Below the pieces are notes generated by a model that saw nothing but the letters and a program-made list of their open reading frames with translations, did no database searches and was not told the DNA's origin. Of a DNA stretch of 64,000 nucleotides, positions 49,210-58,412 are shown one piece after another (the stretch's first letter is position 1; each line of letters opens with the position of its first letter). The translations under genes were made by a program, and so were the position numbers. Source of the DNA: Alcanivorax sp. (GTDB lineage: Bacteria > Pseudomonadota > Gammaproteobacteria > Pseudomonadales > Alcanivoracaceae). The stretch spans positions 1 to 64,000 of the forward strand of contig NZ_PBSH01000036.1 in NCBI RefSeq assembly GCF_002726155.1, read 5' to 3'.

Positions 49210-49585
49210 GCTCTTTCTTCCAGAATGGCGCGCGGGTTTTCAGCAGATCCATGATAAACGCACAGGCAGCAAACGCATCCTGGCGATGCGGGGCACTGAC
49301 GGCCACCTGCACGATGTCATCAGCCACCACCATGGTGCCGATTCTGTGCACCACCCAGGCACCATTGAGGTGCCATTTCTCGCCAGCCTGATCGACGATG
49401 GTGCGCAACACTCCCTCCGTCATGCCCGGGTAATGCTCCAGATGCAGCGCCTCTACCCTGCCCTGCTCATCGCGCACCTGGCCACTGAACTGCACCATGG
49501 CGCCACTGAGGCCTGCGTCGCGAAGCCAGTCGGACGGCTGCGCCGGCACCAGCGCCGTGTCCGTGACGGCCACATGAATCTTCAT
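49112..49585 (-). CDS. moaE: molybdopterin synthase catalytic subunit
   Basis: A 157-residue MoaE. GAMVQFSGQVRDEQGRVEALHLEHYPGMTEGVL, HRIGTMVVADDIVQVAVSAPHRQDAFAACAFIMDLLKTRAPFWKKE with the catalytic Lys is the signature. It transfers sulfur from the MoaD C-terminus to precursor Z. Its ATG overlaps the moaD stop by 4 nt. Its 3' end overlaps rluE, convergent, by 98 nt. Confidence 0.96.
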   Translation of the reverse strand: MKIHVAVTDTALVPAQPSDWLRDAGLSGAMVQFSGQVRDEQGRVEALHLEHYPGMTEGVLRTIVDQAGEKWHLNGAWVVHRIGTMVVADDIVQVAVSAPHRQDAFAACAFIMDLLKTRAPFWKKELIEGRWIWVEARQSDDEAAAAWLQAASAREPS

Positions 49586-49836
49586 CCGCCAGTCACCGGT
49601 GGGAACAGGGCAACCACATCGCCATCACGGACCGCCGCCTGCTCCTGGCTGAGCACCTCGTTCACCGCCACCATATAGCGGGGGGTCGCCTCCAGCGCAC
49701 GGGCCACCGACACATTATCGTCGGCCAGCCATGCGACCAGAGCCGCCACCGTCTCAACACCATCCGGCGGCGTGACCATCAGGCTGTCACTGCCTACTCG
49801 CTCACGCAAAGCGGCAAAAAAACGTATCTCGATCAC
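49582..49836 (-). CDS. moaD: molybdopterin synthase sulfur carrier subunit
   Basis: An 84-residue ubiquitin-fold protein ending in the required Gly-Gly (PPVTGG), which is thiocarboxylated. I choose the GTG at 49836, which has GGGAGG 6 nt upstream and lies one base after the moaC stop; the ATG at 49902 would add 22 unlikely residues and overlap moaC. N-terminal IEIRFFAALRERVG fits MoaD. Confidence 0.93.
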   Translation of the reverse strand: MIEIRFFAALRERVGSDSLMVTPPDGVETVAALVAWLADDNVSVARALEATPRYMVAVNEVLSQEQAAVRDGDVVALFPPVTGG

Positions 49837-49837
49837 C

Positions 49838-50320
49838 TCAACCCTCCCGCCGAAACTGGCCACTGCGCCCACCGGACTTTTCCAGCAGGCATACGTTTTC
49901 AATCACCATGCCCCGATCCACCGCCTTGCACATGTCATAGAGGGTCAGACTGGCCACCGATGCGGCGGTCAAGGCCTCCATCTCCACGCCAGTGGTGCCC
50001 TTGAGCTTGCAGGTTGCCTGCACGCTCAACACATCGCCCCCCTCCGGCTCGATGGTCACGGTTACTCCTGTCAGCAGCAACGGGTGGCACAAGGGGATCA
50101 GATCCCAGGTCTTCTTGGCCGCCTGGATCCCGGCGATCCGGGCCGTGGCAAGCACATCCCCCTTGGGATGCTCGCCGCCCAATATCATTTGTAGCGTAGC
50201 CGGCTGCATACGCACTCGCGCCTGCGCCGTGGCGGTACGCTGAGTGGTGCCCTTGTCAGTGACGTCCACCATCTGGGCCCGGCCGCTATCGTCCAGGTGA
50301 GTAAATCGTTGCTCTGTCAT
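49838..50320 (-). CDS. moaC: cyclic pyranopterin monophosphate synthase
   Basis: A 160-residue MoaC with [54 protein letters not shown] and [28 protein letters not shown], all conserved. It converts the MoaA product to cyclic pyranopterin monophosphate. It begins the moaCDE unit; moaA is not in the window. It is divergent from the Nudix gene at 50449. Confidence 0.97.
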   Translation of the reverse strand: MTEQRFTHLDDSGRAQMVDVTDKGTTQRTATAQARVRMQPATLQMILGGEHPKGDVLATARIAGIQAAKKTWDLIPLCHPLLLTGVTVTIEPEGGDVLSVQATCKLKGTTGVEMEALTAASVASLTLYDMCKAVDRGMVIENVCLLEKSGGRSGQFRREG

Positions 50321-50448
50321 GCTCAGAGGTGTCTCCGCTCTGTTGTCTGTGGCGCCGCTGCGCTACCATTCCCGCCTTTCCAGAATTGAATGAAGCACCG
50401 CCAGCAGCCGATGACGGCCCCAGTGCTTCCTGTCCGGTAGGATACGCT

Positions 50449-50916
50449 ATGAACAGCTTTGAGCCGCACATTACTGTGGCCTGCGTAGTCGAACAAGACG
50501 GCCGCTTCCTGTTTGTCCGTGAAATGAGCAAGGGCGAGGAAGTGCTGAACCAGCCCGCGGGCCACGTGGAATTCGGTGAGAACCTGATGCAGGCAGCCTA
50601 CCGCGAAACCCTGGAAGAGAGCGCCTGGCAGGTAGAAATCACCGACCTGCTCGGCTGGTATATTTTCCAGCCCCACAAGGGCGCGGGCGTCTATTACCGC
50701 ACCTGTTTTGTGGCCAGGCCGGTCAGCCATGATCCGAAACAGAAACTGGACACCGGCATTCTCGAAGCCGAATGGCTGACCCCGGACGAGTTCCGCGCCC
50801 GGCGGCACCAACACCGTAGCGCCCTGGTGGAAAAATGCCTGGAGGATTATCTGTCCGGCCGCCGACTTCCCCTGGACAGCATTTATCAGCACCCCTGGCC
50901 TCTGCAGAGAGGATGA
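50449..50916 (+). CDS. nudJ: Nudix hydrolase NudJ-like
   Basis: A 155-residue Nudix hydrolase. The start is the ATG at 50449 preceded by TAGGA; the frame opens earlier but with no similarity. The Nudix box is GHVEFGENLMQAAYRETLEESAWQV at about 39-63, with RETLEES in place. MNSFEPHITVACVVEQDGRFLFVRE and position before mnmA match NudJ (phosphatase for thiamin pyrophosphate precursors and dNTPs). It is 6 nt before the mnmA start. Confidence 0.9.
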   Translation: MNSFEPHITVACVVEQDGRFLFVREMSKGEEVLNQPAGHVEFGENLMQAAYRETLEESAWQVEITDLLGWYIFQPHKGAGVYYRTCFVARPVSHDPKQKLDTGILEAEWLTPDEFRARRHQHRSALVEKCLEDYLSGRRLPLDSIYQHPWPLQRG

Positions 50917-50922
50917 TTTGCC

Positions 50923-52017
50923 ATGAGTAAGGCCCCCAAAGACACCCGTGTCATCGTCGGCATGTCCGGCGGCGTAGACTCCTCCGTGGCCGCGGCCCGC
51001 CTGATCGACGCCGGTTATCAGGTCGAAGGCCTGTTCATGAAGAACTGGAACGAGGACGACGGCACCGATTACTGTACCGCCCGGGAAGACCTGCTCGACG
51101 CCATGCAAGTGGCCGGCGTGCTGGGTATCGAGTTACACACCGCCAATTTTGCCGAGCAGTACTGGGACCGGGTCTTCGAGCACTTTTTGGCCGAATACAA
51201 GGCCGGTCGGACCCCCAACCCGGACATTCTCTGTAACAAGGAAATCAAGTTTCAGGCGTTCCTCGATCACGCCATTACCCTGGGCGCTGATTTTATTGCC
51301 ACCGGCCATTACTCACAGGTCAGCCATGGCGACAAGGCACAGCTGCTGCGCGCGGTGGACACCAACAAGGACCAAACCTATTTCCTGCATGCGGTGGACT
51401 ACCAAAAATTTGATCGCACCCTGTTTCCACTGGGCGATCTGGAAAAGCCGGAAGTGCGCCGTATTGCCGAAGAAAAAGGCTTCGACAACCACAAGAAAAA
51501 AGACTCCACCGGCATCTGCTTTATCGGTGAGCGCCGCTTCAAGGATTTCCTGGAGCAGTACCTGCCTGCGCAGCCCGGCACCATTGAAGATGACCACGGT
51601 AACGTTATCGGCAAACACGACGGCCTCATGTACTACACCCTGGGCCAGCGCCAGGGGCTGGGTATCGGTGGCCTGGCCAGCGCCAGTGAAGCCCCCTGGT
51701 ACGTGGCCGGCAAGGATCTGGACCGCAATGTACTGCTTGCCGTGCAGGGCACCGACCACCCACTGCTCTACAGCCGGGAACTGACCAGCGCGCCCATGCA
51801 GTGGGTCGCACTGGAAGCTCCGGCCTTGCCGGCCCGGCTCACCGCCAAGACCCGCTACCGCCAGCCCGACCAGACCTGCACCGTCAGCGATGCCGGCGAC
51901 GGCCGGGGACATGTCATATTTGATCAACCGCAACGCGCCGTCACACCCGGACAGTCCGTGGTGTTCTACGATGGGCCGGTCTGCCTGGGCGGCGCCGTCA
52001 TTGAGGAAACCGCATGA
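50923..52017 (+). CDS. mnmA: tRNA 2-thiouridylase
   Basis: A 364-residue MnmA, which makes the 2-thio group of U34 in tRNAs for Lys, Glu and Gln. PP-loop [13 protein letters not shown] at 12-24, catalytic Cys in [13 protein letters not shown] and the second Cys in [12 protein letters not shown] are present. It receives sulfur from the Tus relay whose B, C and D subunits are encoded at 28.4-29.3 kb. Its stop overlaps the hflD ATG by 4 nt. Confidence 0.97.
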   Translation: MSKAPKDTRVIVGMSGGVDSSVAAARLIDAGYQVEGLFMKNWNEDDGTDYCTAREDLLDAMQVAGVLGIELHTANFAEQYWDRVFEHFLAEYKAGRTPNPDILCNKEIKFQAFLDHAITLGADFIATGHYSQVSHGDKAQLLRAVDTNKDQTYFLHAVDYQKFDRTLFPLGDLEKPEVRRIAEEKGFDNHKKKDSTGICFIGERRFKDFLEQYLPAQPGTIEDDHGNVIGKHDGLMYYTLGQRQGLGIGGLASASEAPWYVAGKDLDRNVLLAVQGTDHPLLYSRELTSAPMQWVALEAPALPARLTAKTRYRQPDQTCTVSDAGDGRGHVIFDQPQRAVTPGQSVVFYDGPVCLGGAVIEETA

Positions 52018-52652
52018 GCGAACGTTTCTCGCCGGAACAACAGCAACTGCTGGCGCTGGCCGCCGTGTTTGAAGCAGCTCAGCTGGCCGATGATGTGGCC
52101 CAGCGTGGCGACTGCGACCCGAAAGCCTTCGAGGGACTGATTGCCGGCGTCATGGCACTGGATGCCGACGATTTCGACAGCATCTACGCCCAGCCCGCCC
52201 TGCTCCGCGAAGGCGTCAGCCTGCTCAATCGTAGCCTGAACAAGGAGTCCCGCGGCGCCAACCTGCGCCCACTGAACTACGGCCTGGCGCTGCTCCACCT
52301 GGCCGGCAAGCTGCGCAAGAATGAGGACACCGTCAGCATTCTGCGCAATCGCCTGCTGGCACTGAGCGGCCAGCAAGCGCACTTTGACAAATTCTCTGAC
52401 GATGCCTTTTGCCATCGCATTGCCGGCATTTATGTGGACACCCTGGGCACCTTTCGATTCCGCATTCAGGTCAAGGGCGATCCTGCCCACCTGCAAGACG
52501 ACGACAAGGCCGCCCGCATCCGCGCCCTGTTCCTCGCCGGGGTGCGTGCCGCCTTCCTTTGGCACCAACTGGGCGGGCGGCGCTGGCACCTCCTGTTCCA
52601 CCGCAAGCGCCTTCTTTCTCTTATTGAGTCCATTGATATCAAAATCTTATAG
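52014..52652 (+). CDS. hflD: HflD homologue
   Basis: A 212-residue all-helical protein. [21 protein letters not shown] near the N-terminus and [48 protein letters not shown] near the C-terminus match HflD, which in E. coli affects lambda CII stability. It is coupled to mnmA and precedes purB, the usual order. Confidence 0.93.
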   Translation: MSERFSPEQQQLLALAAVFEAAQLADDVAQRGDCDPKAFEGLIAGVMALDADDFDSIYAQPALLREGVSLLNRSLNKESRGANLRPLNYGLALLHLAGKLRKNEDTVSILRNRLLALSGQQAHFDKFSDDAFCHRIAGIYVDTLGTFRFRIQVKGDPAHLQDDDKAARIRALFLAGVRAAFLWHQLGGRRWHLLFHRKRLLSLIESIDIKIL

Positions 52653-52695
52653 GCGACAGTTAAAGCTACAAATAGCTTAACTTTTAGTTGTCGCC
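52652..52695. promoter_or_regulatory. inverted repeat in the hflD-purB gap
   Basis: GGCGACA and TGTCGCC enclose a smaller imperfect repeat (AGCTA/TAGCT). It begins at the last base of the hflD stop. There is no T run, so it is either an atypical terminator or an operator for purB. A short palindromic stretch TGTACGTGTACGTAC follows at 52749. Confidence 0.4.
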
Positions 52696-52730
52696 AGCAG
52701 CGGCGCAGTTTGCGGAATTTTGCTGTATGA

Positions 52731-54160
<1,430 letters not shown>

Positions 54161-54161
<1 letters not shown>

Positions 54162-55294
54162 TGCCATCCACACCGACACCACCCTCCTTTACGCTGCCGC
54201 TTACCCCGGCAGCGTTTTTACGTGAGCACTGGCAGAAAAAGCCCCTGTTCATGCCCGGTGCCGCCCGCGGCCTGGACCAGCCCGACGCCAACACCCTGGC
54301 CGGACTGGCACTGGAAGAGTCCGTCGAAGCGCGCATCATCACCGGCGCCGGCAACGGCCCCTGGTCAGTATTGCAAAGCCCCCTGGCCGACGATGTCTTC
54401 GAAACCCTGGGCGAGGAAAACTGGACGTTACTGGTCCAGTCCGTGGACCACTTCCTCACGGAAACCTCACTGCTGCTGGACGACTTCGCCTTCCTGCCCA
54501 ACTGGCGGGTGGAAGACATCATGATCAGCTATGCCGCCAAAGGTGGCAGTGTCGGCCCACACTTCGACCGATATGACGTCTTCCTGATTCAGGCCGCCGG
54601 TCACCGCCGCTGGCAAATTGGCGACGTGTGTGACGAGAACACGCCCCGCCAGCCCACCGATGAGCTGAAACTGCTGGCCGATATGCCTGTGCGCGAAGAA
54701 TTCGTCGCCGGCCCCGGCGATGTTCTCTATCTGCCCCCCGGCGTGGCCCACCACGGCGTTGCCGAGGACAGCGACTGCATCACCTGGTCGGTGGGCTTTC
54801 GCGCCCCGGACTACCAGATGCTGATGGCCGAAATTGCCGGCGAATGCCTGGCCGAATCCAACAGTCAGCTGTTCACCGATCCGGACCGGGATGTCACGTC
54901 CGACCCCACCGTACTGGCCGATGCAGACCGTCAACAGCTCATTCGTGGCGCCCTGGACCTGCTCCAGCCAGACGCCATCGAACGGGCGGTTTATCGCTGG
55001 CTCTCCACCCCCCGGCTGGATGGCCTTGAATTTGCGATAGATGATCACCATATCCGCGAACGCGATAGTAACGTGGCTCTGGTTCGTCATGGCAGCGCGC
55101 GCCTGCTCATGCAGGGCAAACTGGCCTGGCTCAACGGCGACAGCCACACGCTAACAGAACAACAACGCCCGCTGGTGCAGCTATTGGCCAGCAAAAGACG
55201 CTACCAAGAAAGCGAGCTGGACGCAGTTATGACGCCCGCCGCAAGAGAATTGCTTCATGAATGGATTGAACAGGGCTACTTCGCCCCACTATAA
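54161..55294 (+). CDS. roxA: JmjC ribosomal oxygenase RoxA-like (cupin)
   Basis: A 377-residue 2-oxoglutarate/Fe(II) oxygenase. The N-terminal FLREHWQKKPLFMPGAA and the iron-binding HFDRYDVFLIQAAGHRRWQIG (HxD) with the distal His in YLPPGVAHHGVAED match YcfD/RoxA, which hydroxylates an arginine of ribosomal protein L16. The C-terminal winged-helix part is also present. It overlaps the purB stop and precedes a GNAT gene, as in Pseudomonas. Confidence 0.88.
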
Positions 55295-55304
55295 CGAGAC
55301 CCCT

Positions 55305-55730
55305 ATGGCTATCAGCATTATCGAAACCCGTTGGGATAAACACGAAGCCGCACTGCGTGGTCTCCGCCAGAACGTTTTTATCAACGAACAGCACGTGCCG
55401 GAAGAGCTGGAATGGGACGGTGAAGACAGCGCCGCCATTCACTTTCTCGCCCTGGACACTGATCAGCAACCGGTAGGCTGCATTCGCCTGCTCCCCAGCG
55501 GGCAGATCAGTCGGCTGTGTGTGCTCTCCGAACAGCGCAATAACGGCGTTGGCAGCTCCCTGCTGGTTGCCGCCGAAGAAGCAGCCCGAGCCAACGGCAT
55601 GGAAGAGATTTTCCTTCACGCACAGACCCATGCCACCAGCTTCTACGAGGCCGCCGGTTTCTCCGTATCCGGCGGGATCTTCATGGATGCCAACATTCCT
55701 CACCGGCAAATGTTCAAACCCTTGCTCTAA
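55305..55730 (+). CDS. GNAT-family N-acetyltransferase
   Basis: A 141-residue acetyltransferase from the ATG at 55305. It has the ElaA/YjcF-like N-terminus (LRGLRQNVFINEQHVPEELEWDGED) and the acetyl-CoA motif SRLCVLSEQRNNGVGSSLLVAAEE, with QTHATSFYEAAGF after it. The substrate is unknown. It follows the oxygenase by 10 nt and precedes the next conserved unknown by 3 nt, so the three are likely one unit. Confidence 0.88.
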   Translation: MAISIIETRWDKHEAALRGLRQNVFINEQHVPEELEWDGEDSAAIHFLALDTDQQPVGCIRLLPSGQISRLCVLSEQRNNGVGSSLLVAAEEAARANGMEEIFLHAQTHATSFYEAAGFSVSGGIFMDANIPHRQMFKPLL

Positions 55731-55733
55731 GCC

Positions 55734-56228
55734 GTGCAACTGGACATCGGCGACGACACGCTACATCACCCGGCACGCAACGACGCCGGCCACGCGCTGG
55801 CCACGCTGATTCTGGCCAGCCGCCGCAGCCTCTGGCTGCGGGTGCCCACGCTGGATGCACTCACCGACAACGCCGAGGTGTGCAGCGCCATCAAGCGCCT
55901 TGCCCTGAGCAGCGCCCGGGCCGACATCCGCATTCTTTTCGACAGTCTGGAAAGCGCCGTGCGCAACGGCCACCGGCTGATTCACCTGTCCCGCCGCCTG
56001 CCCTCACGGATCACCCTGCGCCAGACCCAGCAGGACGACAACGATGCCGAGCAATGCTTTGCCATTGCCGACGGCACCGGCCTGTTTGAAGCCAGCGGCT
56101 GGCCGCGCCCAGGTCGACTGGATCTGTGCGGACACCGGCTACCGCGTGCGCCGCATCTAGGCAGGCAGTTTCAGGAACATTGGGAACGGGCTGGTGGATC
56201 ACCGGAGCTGCGTGAGCTTAGGCTTTGA
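55734..56228 (+). CDS. conserved protein of unknown function
   Basis: A 164-residue protein from a GTG at 55734, 3 nt after the acetyltransferase stop. It is soluble and Arg-rich; the middle, ILFDSLESAVRNGHRLIHLSRRLPSRITLRQ, has the look of a phospholipase D-like fold remnant but no HKD motif. A gene of the same size follows the GNAT gene in Pseudomonas, so it is probably a conserved partner. Function unknown. Confidence 0.65.
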   Translation: MQLDIGDDTLHHPARNDAGHALATLILASRRSLWLRVPTLDALTDNAEVCSAIKRLALSSARADIRILFDSLESAVRNGHRLIHLSRRLPSRITLRQTQQDDNDAEQCFAIADGTGLFEASGWPRPGRLDLCGHRLPRAPHLGRQFQEHWERAGGSPELRELRL

Positions 56229-56229
56229 A

Positions 56230-56474
56230 TGTCGGATTACGGCTACGCCTAATTCGACCTACTTGGCTGAGGCTTTGAAGGCGGGCACAAAATCGGGCGC
56301 TTTGCGATAAATGAACAGCTTGGGTGTCGGATTACGCCCTTCGAACTCTCTGTGCCCTTGGGTAAACACGACCTACAGCCCACTTGAGAGGGATTGTGCT
56401 TCATAGGGAGAGACGGTATCTACAAAAATTGACCTTTCAAGTAGGTCGAATTAGCCCGAAGGGCGTAATCCGAT
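56230..56474. repeat. cluster of three GTCGGATTACGCC-type palindromic half-elements
   Basis: The convergent 252-nt gap is almost filled by repeats. Left copy at 56230-56262: starts TGTCGGATTACGG and ends AATTCGACCTAC. Middle copy at 56325-56376: starts TGTCGGATTACGCCC and contains CCCTTGGGTAAA and GACCTACA, as in the element at 30361. Right copy at 56441-56474 in reverse: starts GTAGGTCGAATTAGCCC and ends GGGCGTAATCCGAT. Left and right copies form an inverted pair. Confidence 0.75.
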
Positions 56475-56480
56475 AATCTT

Positions 56481-57158
56481 TCAATCCACGATCAAGCTTG
56501 CGGTCAACTGCCAGATCGCCTGGCCGCTGGCCAGATACTTTTCCTCGAAATCCGTAGCAGCCTCTCCCTCTACCGCTAACGGCGCCAGCACCGCATCAAT
56601 CCCACTGATTGCCAGCGCCACCTGCACTTCCTCCAGATACACCGGCCAGTTGCTGCGCAACTCCAGCTCACCGCCCAGCGTCAGCACAGAAGGCCACACT
56701 GGATGTCCCTGCCAGCGCCGCTTCAGGTGGGCGCTTTTCGGCCAGGGATTCGGATAAAGGATCTGATGCCGGGCAAGTTGCCACTCGGCCTGCTGCATAA
56801 GGCGCCATAACCCGGTGCAATCCGCGCGCAGAAACAGCAGATTGTCCAGTGGCTGCAGCCAACGGCGCCCACCCCGCTCCAGCCGGTTGGCCGACTGATC
56901 CACACCGATCACCAGGGCATCCGGATTCGCGTGAGCCAACAGAACAGAAGAACGGCCCGTGCCACAGCCGGAGTCCAACATCAGCGCACGATCGTGACCA
57001 CTATCACCACGCCAGGCACGTGCCTGTTCGAATGCGGCACGGTCATGATCGGCAATGGGAGCTTGCCACACCGAAGCCAGATGTTTGCGCACCACCTTAT
57101 CCAGATCATTATGAACGCCCGACTGGTTCGAGCTGACCGCACGGCTGTTGGCAAACAT
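56481..57158 (-). CDS. TrmB-like SAM-dependent methyltransferase
   Basis: A 225-residue protein resembling tRNA (guanine-N7)-methyltransferase TrmB. Motif I is LDSGCGTGRSSVLLA (residues about 61-75), followed by VIGVDQSANRLERG and the TrmB-type LYPNPWPKSAHLKRRW. Its N-terminus SNQSGVHNDLDKVVRKHL is unlike standard TrmB, and gammaproteobacteria usually carry a separate true trmB, so this may be a paralogue with another RNA target. It ends at the palindromic repeat cluster. Confidence 0.75.
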   Translation of the reverse strand: MFANSRAVSSNQSGVHNDLDKVVRKHLASVWQAPIADHDRAAFEQARAWRGDSGHDRALMLDSGCGTGRSSVLLAHANPDALVIGVDQSANRLERGGRRWLQPLDNLLFLRADCTGLWRLMQQAEWQLARHQILYPNPWPKSAHLKRRWQGHPVWPSVLTLGGELELRSNWPVYLEEVQVALAISGIDAVLAPLAVEGEAATDFEEKYLASGQAIWQLTASLIVD

Positions 57159-57341
57159 GGTATTCCTGACTGGCGAAGCGACTCACGGGAGGCACATTGT
57201 AGGCATGGCGGTCGCCAGTGCCACCCCTTGTTGGAATTTGGCTGGATTGGCGGTTCCCATGACACTGGCTAGCCAGCACAGGCAGCGCTACTGTAGGAAG
57301 CAAGAACGCCCTGCGCCGAACGCCAACTCAACGAGGACACC

Positions 57342-58106
57342 ATGCGCCTGTGCCTGACACTGCTTGTCATCATGCTTGCCCTTCCCGGCCTGTCTGCGGC
57401 CGACGATATGAGCATCCATGTGCTGGAGCGCCCGGACGCTCCCGCCCTGGTGCCTGTCATTGAACCATTATTGCCGGCTGGCGGTTCCGTGCGCGCCTAC
57501 CGCGGCAAGCTGATTGTGCGCACCACCGAAGCCAGCATGCAGGAGCTGCAAAGCGTCCTCGGCGGCCTGGAAGCCACACCCTCAACCCTGATCGTGCACC
57601 TGCGACGCCAACAAGGCAGCAGCAGCCAACAAAGCGGCATCGATACCAATGTTCGGGGCCGAATCGAATCCGGCCGGGCACCGGTGATTCAGGGCGAAGT
57701 GCGCATCGGCCAGCAGAACCAGGAACAACAGCGCCAGGACCACTACCAGATTCGTACCCTCAGTGGTTACCCGGCCAATGTGAGCCAGGGCACCCTGGTC
57801 GCGCTCAGTGGTGGCTATTACGGCACCACCTTCGCGCAACTGGATCAAGGGATTCAGGTAACGCCACAACTGACCCCGGACGGCAGCGTGGTACTGCAGA
57901 TCAGCCAGCGCTTTGATCAGCCGGCCAGCCACACCACCGCCCGTACCCAACACAGCACCACCACCTTACGGGTCACGCCGGGCCGCTGGCAGCCCATGGG
58001 CAGCATTCGCGTGACAGAAAGTGGAAGCCGCCAGGGCATTGGCGACTACCAAAGTGGGCAGCGAAGCATGACCTTGCCGCTGGAGGTGATGGTGGAGAAA
58101 GAGTAG
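57342..58106 (+). CDS. exported secretin N-domain (NolW-like) protein
   Basis: A 254-residue protein with a signal peptide (MRLCLTLLVIMLALPGLSAA). Residues 24-95 form a secretin N1/NolW-type repeat (VLERPDAPALVPVIEPLLPAGGSVRAYRGKLIVRTTEASMQELQSVLGGLE). The rest is a beta-rich domain (VTPQLTPDGSVVLQISQRF) that looks like the start of a secretin core but is far too short for a pore. It is an orphan relative of GspD rather than the missing secretin. It may be a periplasmic partner of a secretin; the role is inferred. Confidence 0.65.
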   Translation: MRLCLTLLVIMLALPGLSAADDMSIHVLERPDAPALVPVIEPLLPAGGSVRAYRGKLIVRTTEASMQELQSVLGGLEATPSTLIVHLRRQQGSSSQQSGIDTNVRGRIESGRAPVIQGEVRIGQQNQEQQRQDHYQIRTLSGYPANVSQGTLVALSGGYYGTTFAQLDQGIQVTPQLTPDGSVVLQISQRFDQPASHTTARTQHSTTTLRVTPGRWQPMGSIRVTESGSRQGIGDYQSGQRSMTLPLEVMVEKE

Positions 58107-58121
58107 CGCCACGCAACACGC
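58101..58121. repeat. heptamer repeat at the 3' end of the secretin-like gene
   Basis: On the minus strand two GCGTGNN units are followed by GCTACTC, in a strict 7-bp frame. The array overlaps the stop codon at 58104-58106. It includes the 12-mer shared with 26514, 29329 and 61735. Confidence 0.55.
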
Positions 58122-58412
58122 TACACACAGGGACGCAGCCGCGATTCCCGATTCCTGCCGCAGGAGCGCCGCTGGCGGCGCGATAAACCTGATTGCGAGT
58201 AACGAGTGACGAGCAGCGAAAATCGTCGGGCTCCCCATGGTTTGGGGTTTGCCTTTCGAAACTCGTTTCTCGCACCTCTACACTCTGGCTATCGCGCCAC
58301 CACTGCGGGTTCGTAGAAAGCCCTGGGATTAGGGATCGCCCTTCCTGTCGAGTCAAAATCCACGCACAAAAAAGCCCCGACTGGCGGGGCTTTTTCTGTG
58401 TGCTCGAAAGCC
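58107..58412. repeat. nested inverted repeat in a convergent gap
   Basis: About 300 bases without a gene. Outer arms: GCTGGCGGCGCGATA near 58170-58184 and its counterpart TATCGCGCCACCACTGC near 58290-58306. Inside them lie two opposed heptamer arrays: at 58195-58222 four units of the GCGAGTA/ACGAGTG type, and at 58253-58273 three related units on the opposite strand. Together they can fold into one long stem. The element ends before the glcB terminator. Confidence 0.65.
58367..58395. terminator. bidirectional terminator at the end of glcB
   Basis: GCCCCG-ACTGG-CGGGGC flanked by six A on the left and five T on the right. It lies 18 nt beyond the glcB stop on the minus strand and can also stop transcripts from the plus strand. 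Confidence 0.9.

Noticed and set aside
52652..52695. A standard terminator of hflD
   Set aside because: The inverted repeat has no T tract on the plus strand, so it is recorded only as a possible regulatory repeat.
57342..58106. The secretin-like gene as the missing gspD
   Set aside because: At 254 residues it lacks the secretin pore domain and most N domains, so it cannot be the outer-membrane channel.
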